Part shown: piece after piece, positions 11,226 through 24,439 of the stretch | Layout: each line of letters starts with the position of its first letter | How positions within the stretch are numbered: the stretch's first letter is position 1 | Origin: Cheilinus undulatus | Taxonomy: Eukaryota > Chordata > Actinopteri > Labriformes > Labridae | Direction: 5' to 3' | Assembly: GCF_018320785.1 (NCBI RefSeq) | Contig: NC_054868.1 | Coordinates: 43,717,874-43,781,873 of the forward strand | DNA length: 64,000 nt | The notes under the pieces: model-generated | Seen by the model: only the letters and a program-made list of their open reading frames with translations | What the model was told of the DNA's origin: nothing | Databases searched by the model: none | Made by a program: the position numbers and the translations under genes

Positions 11226-14200
11226 ATGAGGACACGCACGCTTCTGTGCATCACCCTGCTGGGCCTGCTGCTGTGGGCCTCCTGCACCCGGGCTGACGAC
11301 GCTGAAACAAAAGAAGACGCAGAGAGCAAAGAGGCAGAAGTCAACGATGAGGCATCAACAGAAACCACAGAAGAGTCAGACGAGGAGGAGGAGGAGGAGC
11401 AGGTGCCAGAGAAGGAGAAAACAGAGGAGATAGAGGAGGAGAAAGACGTGATGGTGCTGCACATCAAGAACTTTGCCAGAGCTCTTAGTGAAAACAAGTT
11501 TTTACTGGTTGAATTCTGTAAGTATAAATGTGATATGTGGTGTAAGAGCTGCTGTTTCAAGATGAATACAGTCTCAAATATCCAAAAGGTGGAATTACAT
11601 CTGTCATTAAGTACTTTTTTGAGGTGAAAACAACTACAATGATAGCATATTTGTTGCAAAAATAGACTGGCGTTGACTTATTTTGCTTCAGAAGATATGG
11701 ATTTTTCCAAAAAGGCATGAAAAATTAACATATTAGATAAATCCTTAGCTTTATAGAGGCTTGAGCAAGGGAGAAAAGACCAAAAGCCACAGGGACAATT
11801 AAATAAATGTCGAACTACAGCATGTTCTCTAGGATTAGTGTCTGGGCCTTATCATTCAAATGTGCCCACGTGGCCTCTCCTGTCCAGGTGTTCCTCTGTG
11901 TCGACTCTCCCATGGTTGAGATCAACGCTGCAGCAAGAAAGGTCACAGTGAGGAAGGTAGCAAAGGGGACAAAGGAAGCCTTTCCTCCTAACTGACACTG
12001 TTGCTATCAGGAGCTTATTTACATATTTAGCTGAACATGAGCCACTGATAGCAACAAGCAGGGAGAGCATGTAAAGAGGCTGCATGCTATGTCTGATACA
12101 TGGAAAACACATGTAAACTTAGTCCAGTGCTGCACAAAGAGGTTAACTTTATGTGTTTGTGTGCAGATGCTCCCTGGTGCGGTCACTGCAGGAAGCTGGA
12201 GCCGGTTTACGCCGAGGCTGCTGGGAGACTGAAGACCGAGGAACCTGATGTGGGTCTGGCCAAAGTGGACGCCACAGAGGAGAAGGAGCTGGCTGAAGAG
12301 TTTGACATCGGAGGTTTCCCCACTCTGAAACTGTTTGTCAACGGAGACCGCACACAGCCTCTAGAGTACACGGGTAAACACGAGCACAAAGAGATAAATA
12401 AACCCACTATGGATCTGTAGGAGACTCTGTTAGAGCTGCTGTCAGGATTTCAGCCCCATAACTGAATATAGTCCCAAAACCAGAACATTAAACTTGATAC
12501 CTGTCTTGTTACTACAGCAACAAAGAACTGAAGTCCTAGGCACTGAATACTAAATAATACCTTGTTTGTAATTACTGATTTTATTTCGGTATGCTTTAGG
12601 CAACGTCTGCTCATGAACACAAAGAACATGGAAAACTTCAGCATTCCCTGATCAGTGAATTTGAATAGACAAACACTACTCTGTTTCCTCTTGTAGCACT
12701 TTTGAATATGACTGAAGATTAGACTTTTTTAAGCTTTGGTACCTCTCAGTACTGTCAGTCATTAAACAAATGAAGATGGTAAAGTTTTAAATCATGTGGT
12801 ATCAAAAAATATAAAACATATCTAAAATTTTGACAACCTATGTTAGCATCATTACTAAGGCTGAGTGTGACCTTCACAGTCACCACAGTAGTTGGAGTGT
12901 CTGTGTTTACTTTACCTGTTTGCTTCTGAACCTGTCAGCCAGCTTTCAGACAGTTTGGTTTTATTGTCTTTAATTGTTCAGAAGTCTTCTGTAGGCTACA
13001 CTTTCATTTTTAATATCATGATTCTTTGGCACATTAAATGGACGTCTATCTAAATAAGTCAGCTACATCAGGTCTGCCCATTAGAATTATTAGTAATTCC
13101 TCTAAAGTGTGTCAAATTATTCTTGGTTCTGATATTGAAATTGTTTAATTGTGCCACTTTTTAACACCTTTTCACCACTTTTTCCACCCATTTATGCCAC
13201 TTATGATTTTTTCACCTTGTTTAGCCAATTTAACCCATTTTTGCCTATCTTAGCCACTTTTAACAGTTCTGTGCCATTATGTTTTTCCACTTAAACCCAT
13301 TTTTGCAAGTTTTAACCCATTCCTGCCATTTTTCACCGATGTTTACACTTTTTTGGCACTACATTTTACAATTTTTGCCACATTTTTTCTACTTGTCTCT
13401 GTTTTTGCCACTTTTTGTGACCTTTTTTTGCCAATTTCATTCAATTTTGCTATCTTTTGCCACTTTTCACTACTTTTAGCATTTTTAACCATTTTTTCCA
13501 CTTTTTGTGCCACATAGACCAGTTTTTGCTGTTCATTCAAGCCCATTGTTTGCCACCTATAACCCTTTTTTGGTTATTTTGCCCCTATTTTCTTCATGCC
13601 TGCTACTTTTTAAACTTTTTAATAATTTTTTGCTGCACATAAACCCGTTTTCACTATTCTTAAGCCCACTTTTTGGCCATTTTCACCCAATTTTTGTCAC
13701 TTCTTACCCATTGATGCCACTATTTTCCACACCTTTAACCCAGTTTGACCCCGTTTAACCCATATTTGCCACTTCTTACCTTTTTCTAAAAATTGTACCC
13801 ATTTTCACAAGTTCCAAGTTTTGTTCCACTTGTGATCCATAAAAGTGCCTTTTTTGCCACCTTTAGTCCATTTTGCCACATTTTTGACACTTTAAACCAA
13901 GTTTTGCCACTCTTTAACCACTTTCATCCCTTTTTTATTACTTACTGGCCTTTTTTTTTGCATAATTTCACAATTTTTAAATTATTTCTAGGCTGATGTT
14001 GTCTCAGTTTTTTCTGTATAACTTATTTTGGTTCCCTTACATCTGACTTTACTTTTCAAATGTTTTAGTTTAGTATGGCCATCCACATTATTGTCATTAC
14101 CCAAAAGTAGATTATTCTGTATTAACAAAAGGGTTTTACTTCTTTTAAAAGGGAAATATTGTACAACAGCTGAAAGGGTAAAAAATAATTTTTGTTACTT

Positions 14201-17200
14201 TGTTAAGAGAGACTGTTATTCAGGTTTAAAATGAGTTATGGTTATCACTGTTTAACTTTACAATAGACTATGGTTTTGCCGACCTCCATGGGACCCTCAT
14301 TTGGCAGGGCCCCATACAGCTCCCCCCTCAGGCCCCCCTTATGGACATCCTTGGGCTGCATCTCATTATTAAGATATTTATCAAGTTAATTTACTTGTTG
14401 AATGTCTAAGTTTTTATAACCTACAGCCAATGAAATTGTCACATATAGTGTGACCATACTGATATTGTTTGACCGTCAGCCCTGACGAAGGCCGTGATCT
14501 GTCACAACATGTTGGCTTTTTAAATGATTTGGCCTTTACAATAAAAGCTTTTAAAGTATTTCCTTCCTCATTTGTGACATTCTTCGTGTTTGGCAGGCCT
14601 GGTTTCCTCTTTTTATGTTTGACATAATTTATTAATGCATCCAAACAAACTCTTAACTTGAATGTTTGTACTGTGTGTTTTTACTAGGTAAGAGGTCATC
14701 AGAGGGAATCGTCCAGTGGATGAAGCGGCGTGCAGGTCCTGGTGCTCCCATACTCGACTCTCCAAAATCTGCTGCTCAGTTCATCGATTCTAATAACATC
14801 ACTGTTATCGGATTCTTTGAGGTCTGTTTATCTTATTTTTCTTTCCCATGAAATTAAACTTACTATTCTTAGGTTTAAGATTTATTTATTTTATTTGTTT
14901 AAATTCCAGGATCTGGAGAGTGAGGCTGCCAAGGCATTTAAGGAGCTTGCTCTGGATGCTACTGACACTGAGTTTGCTCTGTCAGCGAGTCCTGAGGTTT
15001 TCCAAAAGTATGAAGCAAAAGCAGACTCTGTGGTGCTTTTTAAAAAGGTATGAGCATGCTGTGATGCACTCCCTGACAGTCAGGGTTTATCTACCACTGA
15101 TAGGTGAAACCCAGGTGTGATGATGTTAGCATGGCTGCCATCTAGCGTCCAGAAAGGGTGCTTACAGTCTGTCTCAAAGCAAAGAAAGATAAGGAAAACC
15201 AAATCCAAGTCTCCACTGTAAAGCCTGAGCACTGAACCCTCACAGAATTTAATAGCTTCAGGTGTGTGATGCATGAGTGTGTGAGTCTTAAAGGGCTGCA
15301 ATAGTACAAACATGAGGAATGGGACACACTTTGCCCGGCATCATAATGAGCCACTGAATAAAATAAAAAATCCAGCTCTCACTCCTCAGCTTGAATCTTT
15401 GTCCTATTAGGGGTACCCTATGAGAATATTTCACTACAATATTAATAACTCTGTTAAACCACAGTAGTCTAAAAATTGAGCTAAATGATCATCCTTTTTT
15501 TCACCAAGTAAGCAGTGAACTTTAAGTGATTCTTCCAGGAAAATATGCAGATGTGCTGACTCATGGACCAACACTGGTGAGGTGGAGTCTGTATGAGAGC
15601 CCTCACACACTTGATGATTTGTCAGTGCTACAGCCAGGTCTGCCCAAAAATCTCAGGAGGACCAGTAGTCCCTCACTAGCCATCATTAGGGTGGCAGTGT
15701 GGTGTAGAGGTTGGCACCACTGACCACACAAAAGGCCAGGGTTTGATACACATTGCAGAAAAAAAAACCACAATTTCCCAGTTTGGATCAGTGAAGTACA
15801 GTCTATCTAATATTACCCCACATGTACATTAGATCTTTAGCGTTAGCGCTAGCCCCCTGAGGCCTCTTGGGCCTTGTATCATTCAGATTTGGGCTGGACA
15901 AAAAATGTTGCTGATCATTGCATGGCTACACTAACTTCACTGCACTAGTCCAATGGGCTCATCTGGTACACCTGCAAATGTGATAACAGCCCATGAACAT
16001 AATAAACCTCAGACGTTATATAAATCGGCATTTTTTAACATGATAATCCCACAAGTGTAATATATTTTCAACAAATGTAACAGCAGTTGCCTAGTTCAAA
16101 CATAACAACAAAATTCCTTGCAAACTTAATTACTATAACATTTTGCAGGGATTTATCACGTTTATGCACAAGTAAAAATCTACAGCTTTTAAAAATGTCA
16201 GGTATTTTCCACAAATGGAATATAAACATGAAAACTAAGATAACATGACCTAACCCCACCTTACCCACCCCTCTACTCCAACCTCGAACAATATTCAACA
16301 TTATATTTTATTCCACTTCTTATCTTAAAACATTTTAAATCTTTTTTACTATTTTAGGTTTTTAGGTTTTTATTGAACTCTAGTTCTGATCATCTATGTT
16401 TTATGTCCAGTTGTATAGGCTTTGAATTATTTGGAATGTTAAATCTTTTATCATTGTTTAATATCTGTTTTTATTTTATATTTTTATGCCAATTTTAATG
16501 TTTCATATTTAAGGAATAATTGGAAGAGAGATGCACCAAGAAAAAAGTCAAGAAACAGCTGACAAGGGGCCAAACGTTTTGCTAATTTTTGAGCCATTTT
16601 AGTCTCAGTTCATTTAAAGGATATTTTATCCATTTCTGCCTACATGGTCAAATTAATTTGCCACATCTGTCTTTGTCCCTGTCCAAAGCTGAGCTGCATC
16701 TGTGTTTACATCTTTTCATGGACAAATATGTTTTATTTAATATTTTTTAAAAATACATTAAATCTGTCCATATAAAATAAAAACCATAATTAAAATTCTT
16801 CTAAAATAAGGAGCAAAAACCATTAGGTTTTTAGTATTTTTTTCTCTATAAGTAGCAGTTTATTTTCTTCATAGAACAACTGGTTAGTTTTCATTATACA
16901 TATATGATTTTAAGAACTAAATCCAAAAAGCAGTATGAATAAATGATTTGGTCCACCAGAGTTTTCCTCATAAACAGCTGCTTGTGTTTGTGTTTTTCAG
17001 TTTGATGAAGGCCGAGCAGACTTTGCTCTGTCAGAAGATGAGCCACTGGACAAAAAGGCACTGACCACCTTCATCAATGAAAAAAGCCTGCAGCTGATCA
17101 TCCCATTCAGCCAGGAGGTCAAACATACATACATAAACATGTCTACAACATTTAAGTAATGTCAAGATGATATTCAAAATATGCTCTGTTTTGGCTTTTA

Positions 17201-20200
17201 GGTTGCAGATAAGATCTTCTCCTCCAGTGTCCACCTGCACGGCCTGCTGTTCATCAACTCGTCTGTGGAGAGTCACATGACTCTGGTGGAGGAATCGAGG
17301 GCTGTGGCCAAAAAGTTCAGGGGAAAGGTATGAGTCTGATCAGTGTTTGTGTGTGCATGAGAGTCTTTGAGAGAATCTTGGTGTAAAAAGGATCTAAATC
17401 CCCACTGACTTGTTCTGTGTGTGTTTTTTTCCTCATAGATGCTGTTCATTACCATAGATGTGAAGGATGCTCTTTCTCACGTGCTGAATTACTTCGGGGT
17501 ATCCGAAGAAGACGCCCCCACCACACGCGTTGTCGACATGCAGTCAGGAAAGAAGTATGCCATTACTTCTGGAGCTCTGACAGCAGAGTCACTAGAAGAA
17601 ATCTGTCAGGGTGTCGTGGATGGCACTGCCAAGGTAATACAGACAAAACATTGTTACACCCCATGTAGGGGTGACCCACAAAAAACCATGAACAAGGTTT
17701 ATGACCGTAGGAGGAGATTGATTTTAAACTCCCTTTATTCATCATCAACTTTACACAAGAATGGACATCATATAATGCATTTTAAATATTTCATTTTTCA
17801 CTGATCACTAAGTATTACCAGTTTATGTCTGGTGCATTTTAATGAGCAGTTGCTGAATATACAGGGCCTCATTCATTCTTTTTGGTTTCTCTGAACCAAG
17901 TTTGCCCATAAGGGGGGCAAAGGGGAGAGCTTTCTGGGGCCCATGAAGGCCAGCAACCCCTTTTCTTAAAACAGAATTACCTTTTATCAGTATTATTAAC
18001 ACTGTGAATGTACACATTGAACTCAACAATTAGGGAAGTAATGTCAGACGTCAAAGCCAAGCCGTGATCTGCACAAGTGTCAGTGCAACAGACAATAAAG
18101 TAGAAGGAATTCCAATGGCCGTGTTCATTCTTTGGTATCTCTAGTCCAGTGGTTCCCAATGTGGGGGTTAGGGACACAGAGAGGGGGCCAGTTGCCTGAG
18201 GAAATGATGAATATTTAAAAACTTATTTTTCCCAGCCAATTTTTCTACAATTATTTGCTACTTCTGCACAATTTGAACCTGTTTTTGCCTCTTTTTTGAC
18301 CCGTTTTTGCCACTGAACACCAATTTTGCCAAGTTTTAACCCATTTTCATCACTTTTCCTCACCAGTTTTTGCCAGTTTCAACACATTTTTGCCAAACTA
18401 AACCCATTTTTTAATCAATTTGAAACCCTTTCCACCTCTTTTTCTGTCTGTTTTTTGCCACTTTTGTATTAATTCTTGCCACTTTCCACCTATTGTTTCC
18501 TCTGATGACCCATTATTGCCATTATTAACCCCCTTTTTTACCACTGTAGAGCCCATTTTTGGCCATTTTAACGTAATTTCACTTTTTTTATGCCTATTTT
18601 TACCAGTTTAACCAATTTCTGCCAACTTCTGCTTATTTTTCTGCCTCAGTTAACCAGTTTTTGCCAGTTTAAACTACTTTTTCCCACTTTTAATCCCATT
18701 TCACCACTTTTTTGACACATTTTTGCCACTTTTGACCCAATTCTGCCACTTTTTAATCTCCTTTTACCACTTTTTGTGCCTGTTTTTGCCACTCTAACCC
18801 TTGTTTCTTCTTTGCCACTTTTATCTAGTGTTTCCACTTCTAACCCATTTCTACTTTTAAACTCCCATTCAAACCCCTTTTCAATACCATTTTTGACATT
18901 TTTAACCCAGTTTAATTCTGTTTTTAAGAAGTTATTTACATTTTTTTAAGATGGCTATATACTATGGTGTAAATGACTGAAAAAGATATAGGCAGCCTTG
19001 TCTGCACATGACTATTCCTGAATGTGCATGGCTGTGTTCAACCACCTTCAGGTACAGTGGGGTTCCCTGGTCTATGGCACCTTTATTTTGGGGGTTGTGG
19101 GTTGTAAAGGTTGAGAATCCCTGCTCTGGCCTGCATGCATTGTAAGTTGGACCCTGTGAAAGTGCTCAATGCAACTCTTGTGAAATTCATGGTGCTTTTA
19201 GTGGCTCTCTATGAAAACAATCACAGCTAAATAAAAGTAATCAGTCACACCATTAGTCCAGTATTCTTAGTTTTGTGCTATAAAAAGTCAATCCTTTCAT
19301 GCATATTTGTCCAAAGCAAACAAAGGGAGTTCAGTAATCCCCCAAACCCTCCTAAACTCCACCTATGCCAGCGTCACGAAGTCTAATGAAGTATGAATTT
19401 ATGAGAAATAAACCTCAGGATAAATCTGGGTCAGTGTAACTAACAAATACAACAAAATCCAATCTACTTACCTAGATAACAAAGACAGGAGAAAACAAAG
19501 CTAAACTGGTAATTCCTCCTACATCTCCATACAGAAAACTAACTCAGTAAAAGTGGTTTGGTTCATAGAGGGCAGAGATGGGATTCTCTCTGCACTCAGG
19601 TGACGTCAAACAGGGGACTGACCTCCATCACAGCCAATCACCTGCTGCGGCAGGAGGTCAATCCACCAATCATCTCTTTAAACTGACACGCTGATTTACA
19701 CAGACAGACAGCACACACACAGACACATTCAACACTACAAACCTGAGGCAACAATAAACCTCAGTCAAATGTCTCGTGACCACAATAGTAACAACATTCC
19801 TTCCCATGATTCAGTCTAACAGCAACAATAAACCCTGAAAATGTGTCTTATTTTTGTTGCAGCCTTACTATCGGTCTGAAGAAATCCCAGAGGACTGGGA
19901 CAAAAATCCAGTCAAAGTGCTGGTGGGGAAAAACTTTGAGTCTGTTGCTCTGGACCCGACCAAGAACGTCTTTGTGGAGTTCTGTAAGTCTGAATTTACA
20001 CTGTAAGAATTTAATATAAGCTATTTAGACAAATCTATCTTTTATCATCAGTTTAAGTTTTACCTTTTGAATGAAATCATGGGAGAAAAGAACTTTGACA
20101 GGATGTACCTGATTTTGATGAGTTTAATTATCATCCTGAGTGGTTTGCGGTATTCCATCGAATTAAATTTTAAAGACACAGAGGGCTCTATCTGAAACAG

Positions 20201-20498
20201 TCTCATCTCCAAACATATTAGCTCCATGCTATGAGCTAGCTGCAGATTCCACTGCAGTGATTCCAACAGAGAATAACCATCACAGCACCATGACTGCCAT
20301 CGAGAAGAAAGGTTGAAGTCCTTACCTGAACCCTGCTGAACTTGACTATCAGCAGCTGCTCTGCCTGCTCACCCACACTGTTATCACCCAAGCAGTGAGC
20401 ATTAGTTTCACTTCATTTACTTTAACAAATAGACACAGACTGAAACCAAACCAAGATAGCTCAGGGATGGGGGTCATTCATTATTCATTCGTCAAGCC

Positions 20499-20550
<52 letters not shown>

Positions 20551-22502
20551 GGTCTCTCCTCATTTGAGCCCACCTTATGTAAGACCCACTCCTGAAGAAG
20601 TGCACAAATTACAACATATGACAGTGAAAAAATATTTGCCTCTCTGCCATTTTATTTGAGTTCACATAAAACTGTCCCCCAAAAAATATGTTAGCAAAAA
20701 GATTTTTTGTTGAAGTACTGTTATTGTTCGTCTTTATCAGCTTTAAGCGTATAAAATATATCTACATATTAGGCACACCCTACTGTATGGTATTATTTAT
20801 TGTTTTTAAATAGAATTATCATGATGGTAATTTTCAGGTGTTTGCACTGTGAACTTGCTGCTCACAAAAGTGTAACCTATTACTCTTTTGAATTGAAGGA
20901 AAAAAACTAAAAACCCTCAAAACCTAACTCTATAAAGAATAATTTCACTTAAAAAATTGAGTTAAAAGAACTGGGTTCTGCTGACAAATCTCCCTCTTTA
21001 TATAAGAGGATAGATGGATGGATGGATGGATGGATGGACGTTTTGTTGATTGGTAGGTAGGTAGCTACATTGGAAGGTATGTTGGTTGGTTGGCTGGCAG
21101 GTAGGAAGGCAGGTTGGTTAGTTGGTAGGTTGTGCTCAGGTGGTCGGTCAGTTGGTTGGTTGGTTGGTTGGTTGGTTGGTTGGTTGATTGGTTGGTTGGT
21201 TGATTGGTTGGTTAGTGGATTAGTTGCTTGGTTGTTTTGTTGGTTTGTCAATCGGTCAGTTGGTGGGTTGGTTGGTTGGTTGGTTGGTTGGTGGATTAGT
21301 TGCTTGGTTGTTTTGTTGGTTTGTCAATCGGTCAGTTGGTTGGTTGGTTGGTTGGTTGGTGGGTGGGTGGGTTGGTTGGTTGGTTGGTTGGTTGGTTGGT
21401 TTGTGGGTTGGTTGGTCAGTCTGTCAGGGTGGTTGATTATTCTAGGTTGGTTGGTTGGTTGGTAGGCGATTAGTTGGTTGGTTAGTTGGCTGATTAGTTG
21501 GTTGATTTATTGGTTGTTTGGTTTGTTAGTTGATTCATCAGTTGGTTGATTGATTGGTTGGTGGTAAGTTGGTTGGTTTATTAATTGGTTTGTTGGATGA
21601 TTAATTGGTTAGTTGGTTGGTCAGTTTGTTTATTGATCTGTTGGTTGGTGGTCGGGTGGATGGATGGATGGTTTGTATTCATTTATGAATGAATGAATCT
21701 ATGTATGGATGTATGGATAGATGAATAGATGGATGGATGGTGCCCCTATCATTAGGCCCTTATTTCATAAAGGTGTTTTTTATTGTGTTGGTTTCCCTTT
21801 TTCAGGGTTCCCCTCAGGAAACTGATTCAAATTAAACCAGATACCAAAAATTCCCTTTAACCCTCTGTCTGTGGTGTCTCTGTGCGTGTATTTTGCAGAC
21901 GCCCCATGGTGCGGACACTGTAAGCAGCTGGCTCCCATTTGGGATGAGCTGGGTGAAAAATACGCTGACAAGGAAGACATTATCATCGCCAAGATGGATG
22001 CCACATCCAACGAGGTGGAGTCTGTAAATGTTCAGAGTTTCCCAACACTCAAATATTACCCCGCGGGAGAGAATAAAGAGGTATTCAAACTCACTCATTC
22101 AAAGATTGTGGTTATTTGATCAGGGATGTACTGTTTCATCTGTATCTTCCTGTTCTGTTATACTTAGGTGGTTGACTACACTGGAAATAGAGATCTGGAG
22201 ACTTTCTCTAAGTTCCTGGATAATGGAGGAAAGCTGCCTGAGGAGGATAGCGATGATGACGAGGATGATGATGATGATGATGACGATAATGACGATGACG
22301 ATGATGACGATAAAGAAGATGGTGCCAAGGAAGAAGTCAAGAAGGACGAGAGCAAGGTTTGTATTTTTTACCACTACAGTATGTAGATTTTCCTCTCAGA
22401 TGTAAATGAACTCACCACCATCCTGTTAAATGTTTCTTTCTTTAGGAGGCTGGAGAGTCTGAGGAAGCATCAACCGAGAAATCATCTAAAGATGAGCTGT
22501 GA
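11226..22502 (+). CDS. pdia2: Protein disulfide isomerase A2 (PDIA2), 11 exons
   Basis: Exons: 11226-11517, 12167-12373, 14688-14821, 14910-15047, 17001-17117, 17202-17327, 17439-17633, 19863-19983, 21899-22080, 22168-22356, 22446-22502; joined they give 585 codons plus stop with all phases consistent. The product catalyses disulfide formation and isomerisation in the ER lumen. A signal peptide (about 1-23) is followed by a long acidic leader (24-78), then domains a-b-b'-a'. Active sites are YAPWCGHC with CGHC at 102-105 and 448-451; cis-proline loops are GGFPTLK and QSFPTLK. Motifs [21 protein letters not shown] and VGKNFE are PDI-typical, closest to PDIA2 by memory. The C-terminus has an Asp repeat and ends KDEL (582-585). 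An intron splits each active-site motif between Phe and Tyr in phase 1. P4HB is the alternative, but the acidic leader and gene neighbourhood favour PDIA2. Confidence 0.9.
13140..13990 (+). repeat. Degenerate TTTTTGCCACTTTTAACCCA array (pdia2 intron 2)
   Basis: About 850 bp of imperfect ~20-25-bp units around GCCACTTTTAACCCATTTTT. The same motif fills the interior of the hAT-like element at 18147-19123 and recurs in reverse complement at 28830-29240 and 30436-30900. No flanking inverted repeats are clear here. Short frames across it are Phe/Pro/His-rich and not genes. Confidence 0.8.
15686..15815 (+). mobile_element. tRNA-derived SINE (pdia2 intron 4)
   Basis: The segment starts GGGTGGCAGTGTGGTGTAGA (an A-box-like pattern), has a degenerate B-box (CAGGGTTTGATAC) about 45 bases on, and ends in GGATCAGTGAAGTACAGTCTATC, resembling the GGATCAATAAAGTATCTATC tails of fish SINE/LINE pairs. 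An A tract separates head and tail. Short, old copy. Confidence 0.6.
18147..19123 (+). mobile_element. hAT-type MITE, family B (pdia2 intron 7)
   Basis: The left end CAGTGGTTCCCAATGTGGGGG pairs with a right end ...GGTTGAGAATCCCTG. Flanks CTCTAGTC (18139-18146) and CTCTGGCC (19124-19131) agree at 6 of 8 bases, consistent with an eroded 8-bp target duplication. The core (about 18230-18920) is the TTTTTGCCACTTTTAACCCA tandem array, with no transposase. Confidence 0.7.
20501..20548 (+). repeat. (CT)24 microsatellite
   Basis: Forty-eight bases of uninterrupted CT dinucleotide in pdia2 intron 8; likely length-variable. Confidence 0.95.
21007..21745 (+). repeat. TTGG/GATG tetranucleotide repeat tract
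   Basis: Roughly 740 bp in pdia2 intron 8: short GATG runs at both edges (about 21011-21038 and 21657-21740) and a long interrupted TTGG core. Within it a block of about 77 bases (GGTTGGTGGATTAGTTGC... through CAATCGGTCAGTTGG) is repeated near 21205-21265 and 21285-21345, a higher-order duplication. Open frames across it (GWLVGWLV patterns) are artefacts of the repeat. The tract ends about 150 bases before exon 9. Confidence 0.9.
22246..22315 (+). repeat. Coding GAT/GAC repeat in pdia2 exon 10
   Basis: A trinucleotide repeat encoding an almost pure aspartate run (about 24 acidic residues with one Asn and one Glu) between the a' domain and the KDEL tail. Acidic C-terminal tails in PDIs bind calcium with low affinity. 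Mixed GAT and GAC codons show partial purification, and length variation between individuals is likely. Confidence 0.85.
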
Positions 22503-22579
22503 GGTCACTGGTTTTTGGCCAATCGGGATCAACCTAGCATATTCGATTTTTTTAATATTAAAACTAAGTTGGTTTACAA

Positions 22580-22585
22580 AATAAA
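22580..22585 (+). terminator. pdia2 polyadenylation signal
   Basis: AATAAA lies 78 bases past the stop codon, the first canonical signal downstream; others follow near 23603. Confidence 0.55.
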
Positions 22586-22599
22586 TGCCAGTGCACTCA

Positions 22600-24430
22600 T
22601 TATTCATTTAAAAGCCTGGTGGGCTTATCATTTTGTCACTGATGTGATGAGTTTACAACATTTAACTGAGAACATTTACATCACAAGAAGTCAAATTACT
22701 GCGTTATTTTGACTTATACTGGACTTTGAGAATGCATTTCAACAACTGACTGGAATCAGACTAAAGTAATTTTTCTCAAGTTGTGCAAACACACCTAGAT
22801 AATGTAGCTGGATACTGATTTGCTCTTGCATGTATACACCTAAATCAGATCCAAACCAGTTGCGGAGTTCTGCACATGCCCCGCAGTCTCCAAGCCAGGC
22901 TTTGACATGGCCTGACAGCGTAGATGCTAAGCAAAGCACAAGTTGTGTCCTTGCCTCTATCCCCTTGCACAAAATTAATTGTTTTTGTTCTAAATTAAAG
23001 TGCAGAGTATGTACAAAATTTGCAGCTATGTAAAGTTTGACCATGTTTTCACTGTTTGACAATCGGCTAACTGCTGCCTAATAGTTAGGTTAACTGGAAC
23101 TAGATCCAATAGTAACAGGCTGAATGGATGGATATCACCACAAGCAAAGTCAGGCATACTATAACATAAAAATGTATTCTTCTACAGCGACTGTTTACTG
23201 AGACGAGGACAGTAGACCAGTAAATATCCTAACCAAGCTTTAAGCATGGCTAGATAGTAAACATCATTTTAGTCATTTAATCTCTTCAATAATGTCTTCT
23301 GGAGTTAGCAGGTTAGATTTGTAGTTAAACTGGCCTCAAAAGAATCTCTTTGTTTTTTTGTGACAGGAAACAGTTAAATAACAAGATGTAACAAAGGCTA
23401 AACAGTAACACAAGCAAAAGTAGATGTAGAGTTAGAAACAAAAATGTGAAACAGTCTTGTGTTTCTGGTTTAAAAGACAGACGTGTCATTAAAAATGCTG
23501 AAGAGACCTCTGACAGTACAGAGGTCATTTTATGAAACACTTTCACTAAACTGATTGCCAGAAAACTCAGCTAGTCTTTTTTTTCCTTTCCTTTTTGAGT
23601 GAATAAATAATGAAAGTTAACTTTAAGATAAAACAAAAGAGATTTTAACTTATTTTCTAATTTACTAAACTTTTGCTGGTTTCAGTCTAGTATAAAATGA
23701 GAAAAAATAAAGTTATACTAAACAAATGCTTGTCCCTTATTGGTGATCTGTTTCATTGTGTTGCTCACCTGCTGAACCCAGGGTTTCCACTAATCCTTAA
23801 AACTATCTCAAATGTGCTTTCCTTAAATTCCTGTTCATACAATGTCTTAGAAGTCTCAGTATTCTCTGTAAGAGGTGTTAAATTTTTGATGCCACTTTGA
23901 ATGAAGCATGTCTGAATGCTTTATTAAAACTGAGCTGTCTTTTATTAGTCTTTTTTGTGAATTTTCTGCATCACTTCATTCACAGCATTTACACAGCTTA
24001 TAAAAGGAAAGAGGATGGCAAGATGTACAAAGACATTTGGTCTCCAGTTGAATAATACAGGGAACGGATGGCAGGAAAAAAATTAGGCCAGAGAGAGGCA
24101 AAAAGACTTACAGAAATTGGACATTTGGGATGAAAGCCATGAAGATCCACAGGAAAATAAAAGAAAAAAACTGAGCCTATGGGTTGCTAAAATGCATGTA
24201 CACTTGACTGGGTCTTTGCAAGGTTTTAAAATGTCAGAAATTCATTTTCAGTGTGCAGCAGCCCTGTGAACATGTGACTTTAATCTTTTTTTTTTTAATG
24301 TGTGCACTCAAAGTTCAAGATTTTATGATGGATTTAAACAGTTTCAACTATCAACTCCTAACAACCCCTTTTCACTGGAAAAAAATGACTGTTTTTTCAA
24401 GATAATGAGATAAATGGGTTTATATCTCTA
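22600..24430. other. Intergenic, nothing recognised
   Basis: About 1.8 kb of A+T-rich sequence. Short frames on both strands have no family resemblance and no splice context. I see no repeat boundaries. Confidence 0.4.
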
Positions 24431-24439
24431 GAAAACCTC

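Noticed and set aside
11195-11659. 154-codon minus-strand frame opposite pdia2 exon 1
   Set aside because: Its Ser-rich product is the antisense of the Glu/Asp-rich leader of pdia2; a shadow frame.
14430-14545. CCCTGACGAAGGCC...CATGTTGGCT segment considered as an RNA gene
   Set aside because: This motif recurs in vertebrate mobile-element tails; no independent RNA gene structure was found.
21070-21465. Frame encoding GWLVGWLV repeats resembling a membrane protein
   Set aside because: Translation of a TTGG tetranucleotide repeat; no splice context or conservation signal.
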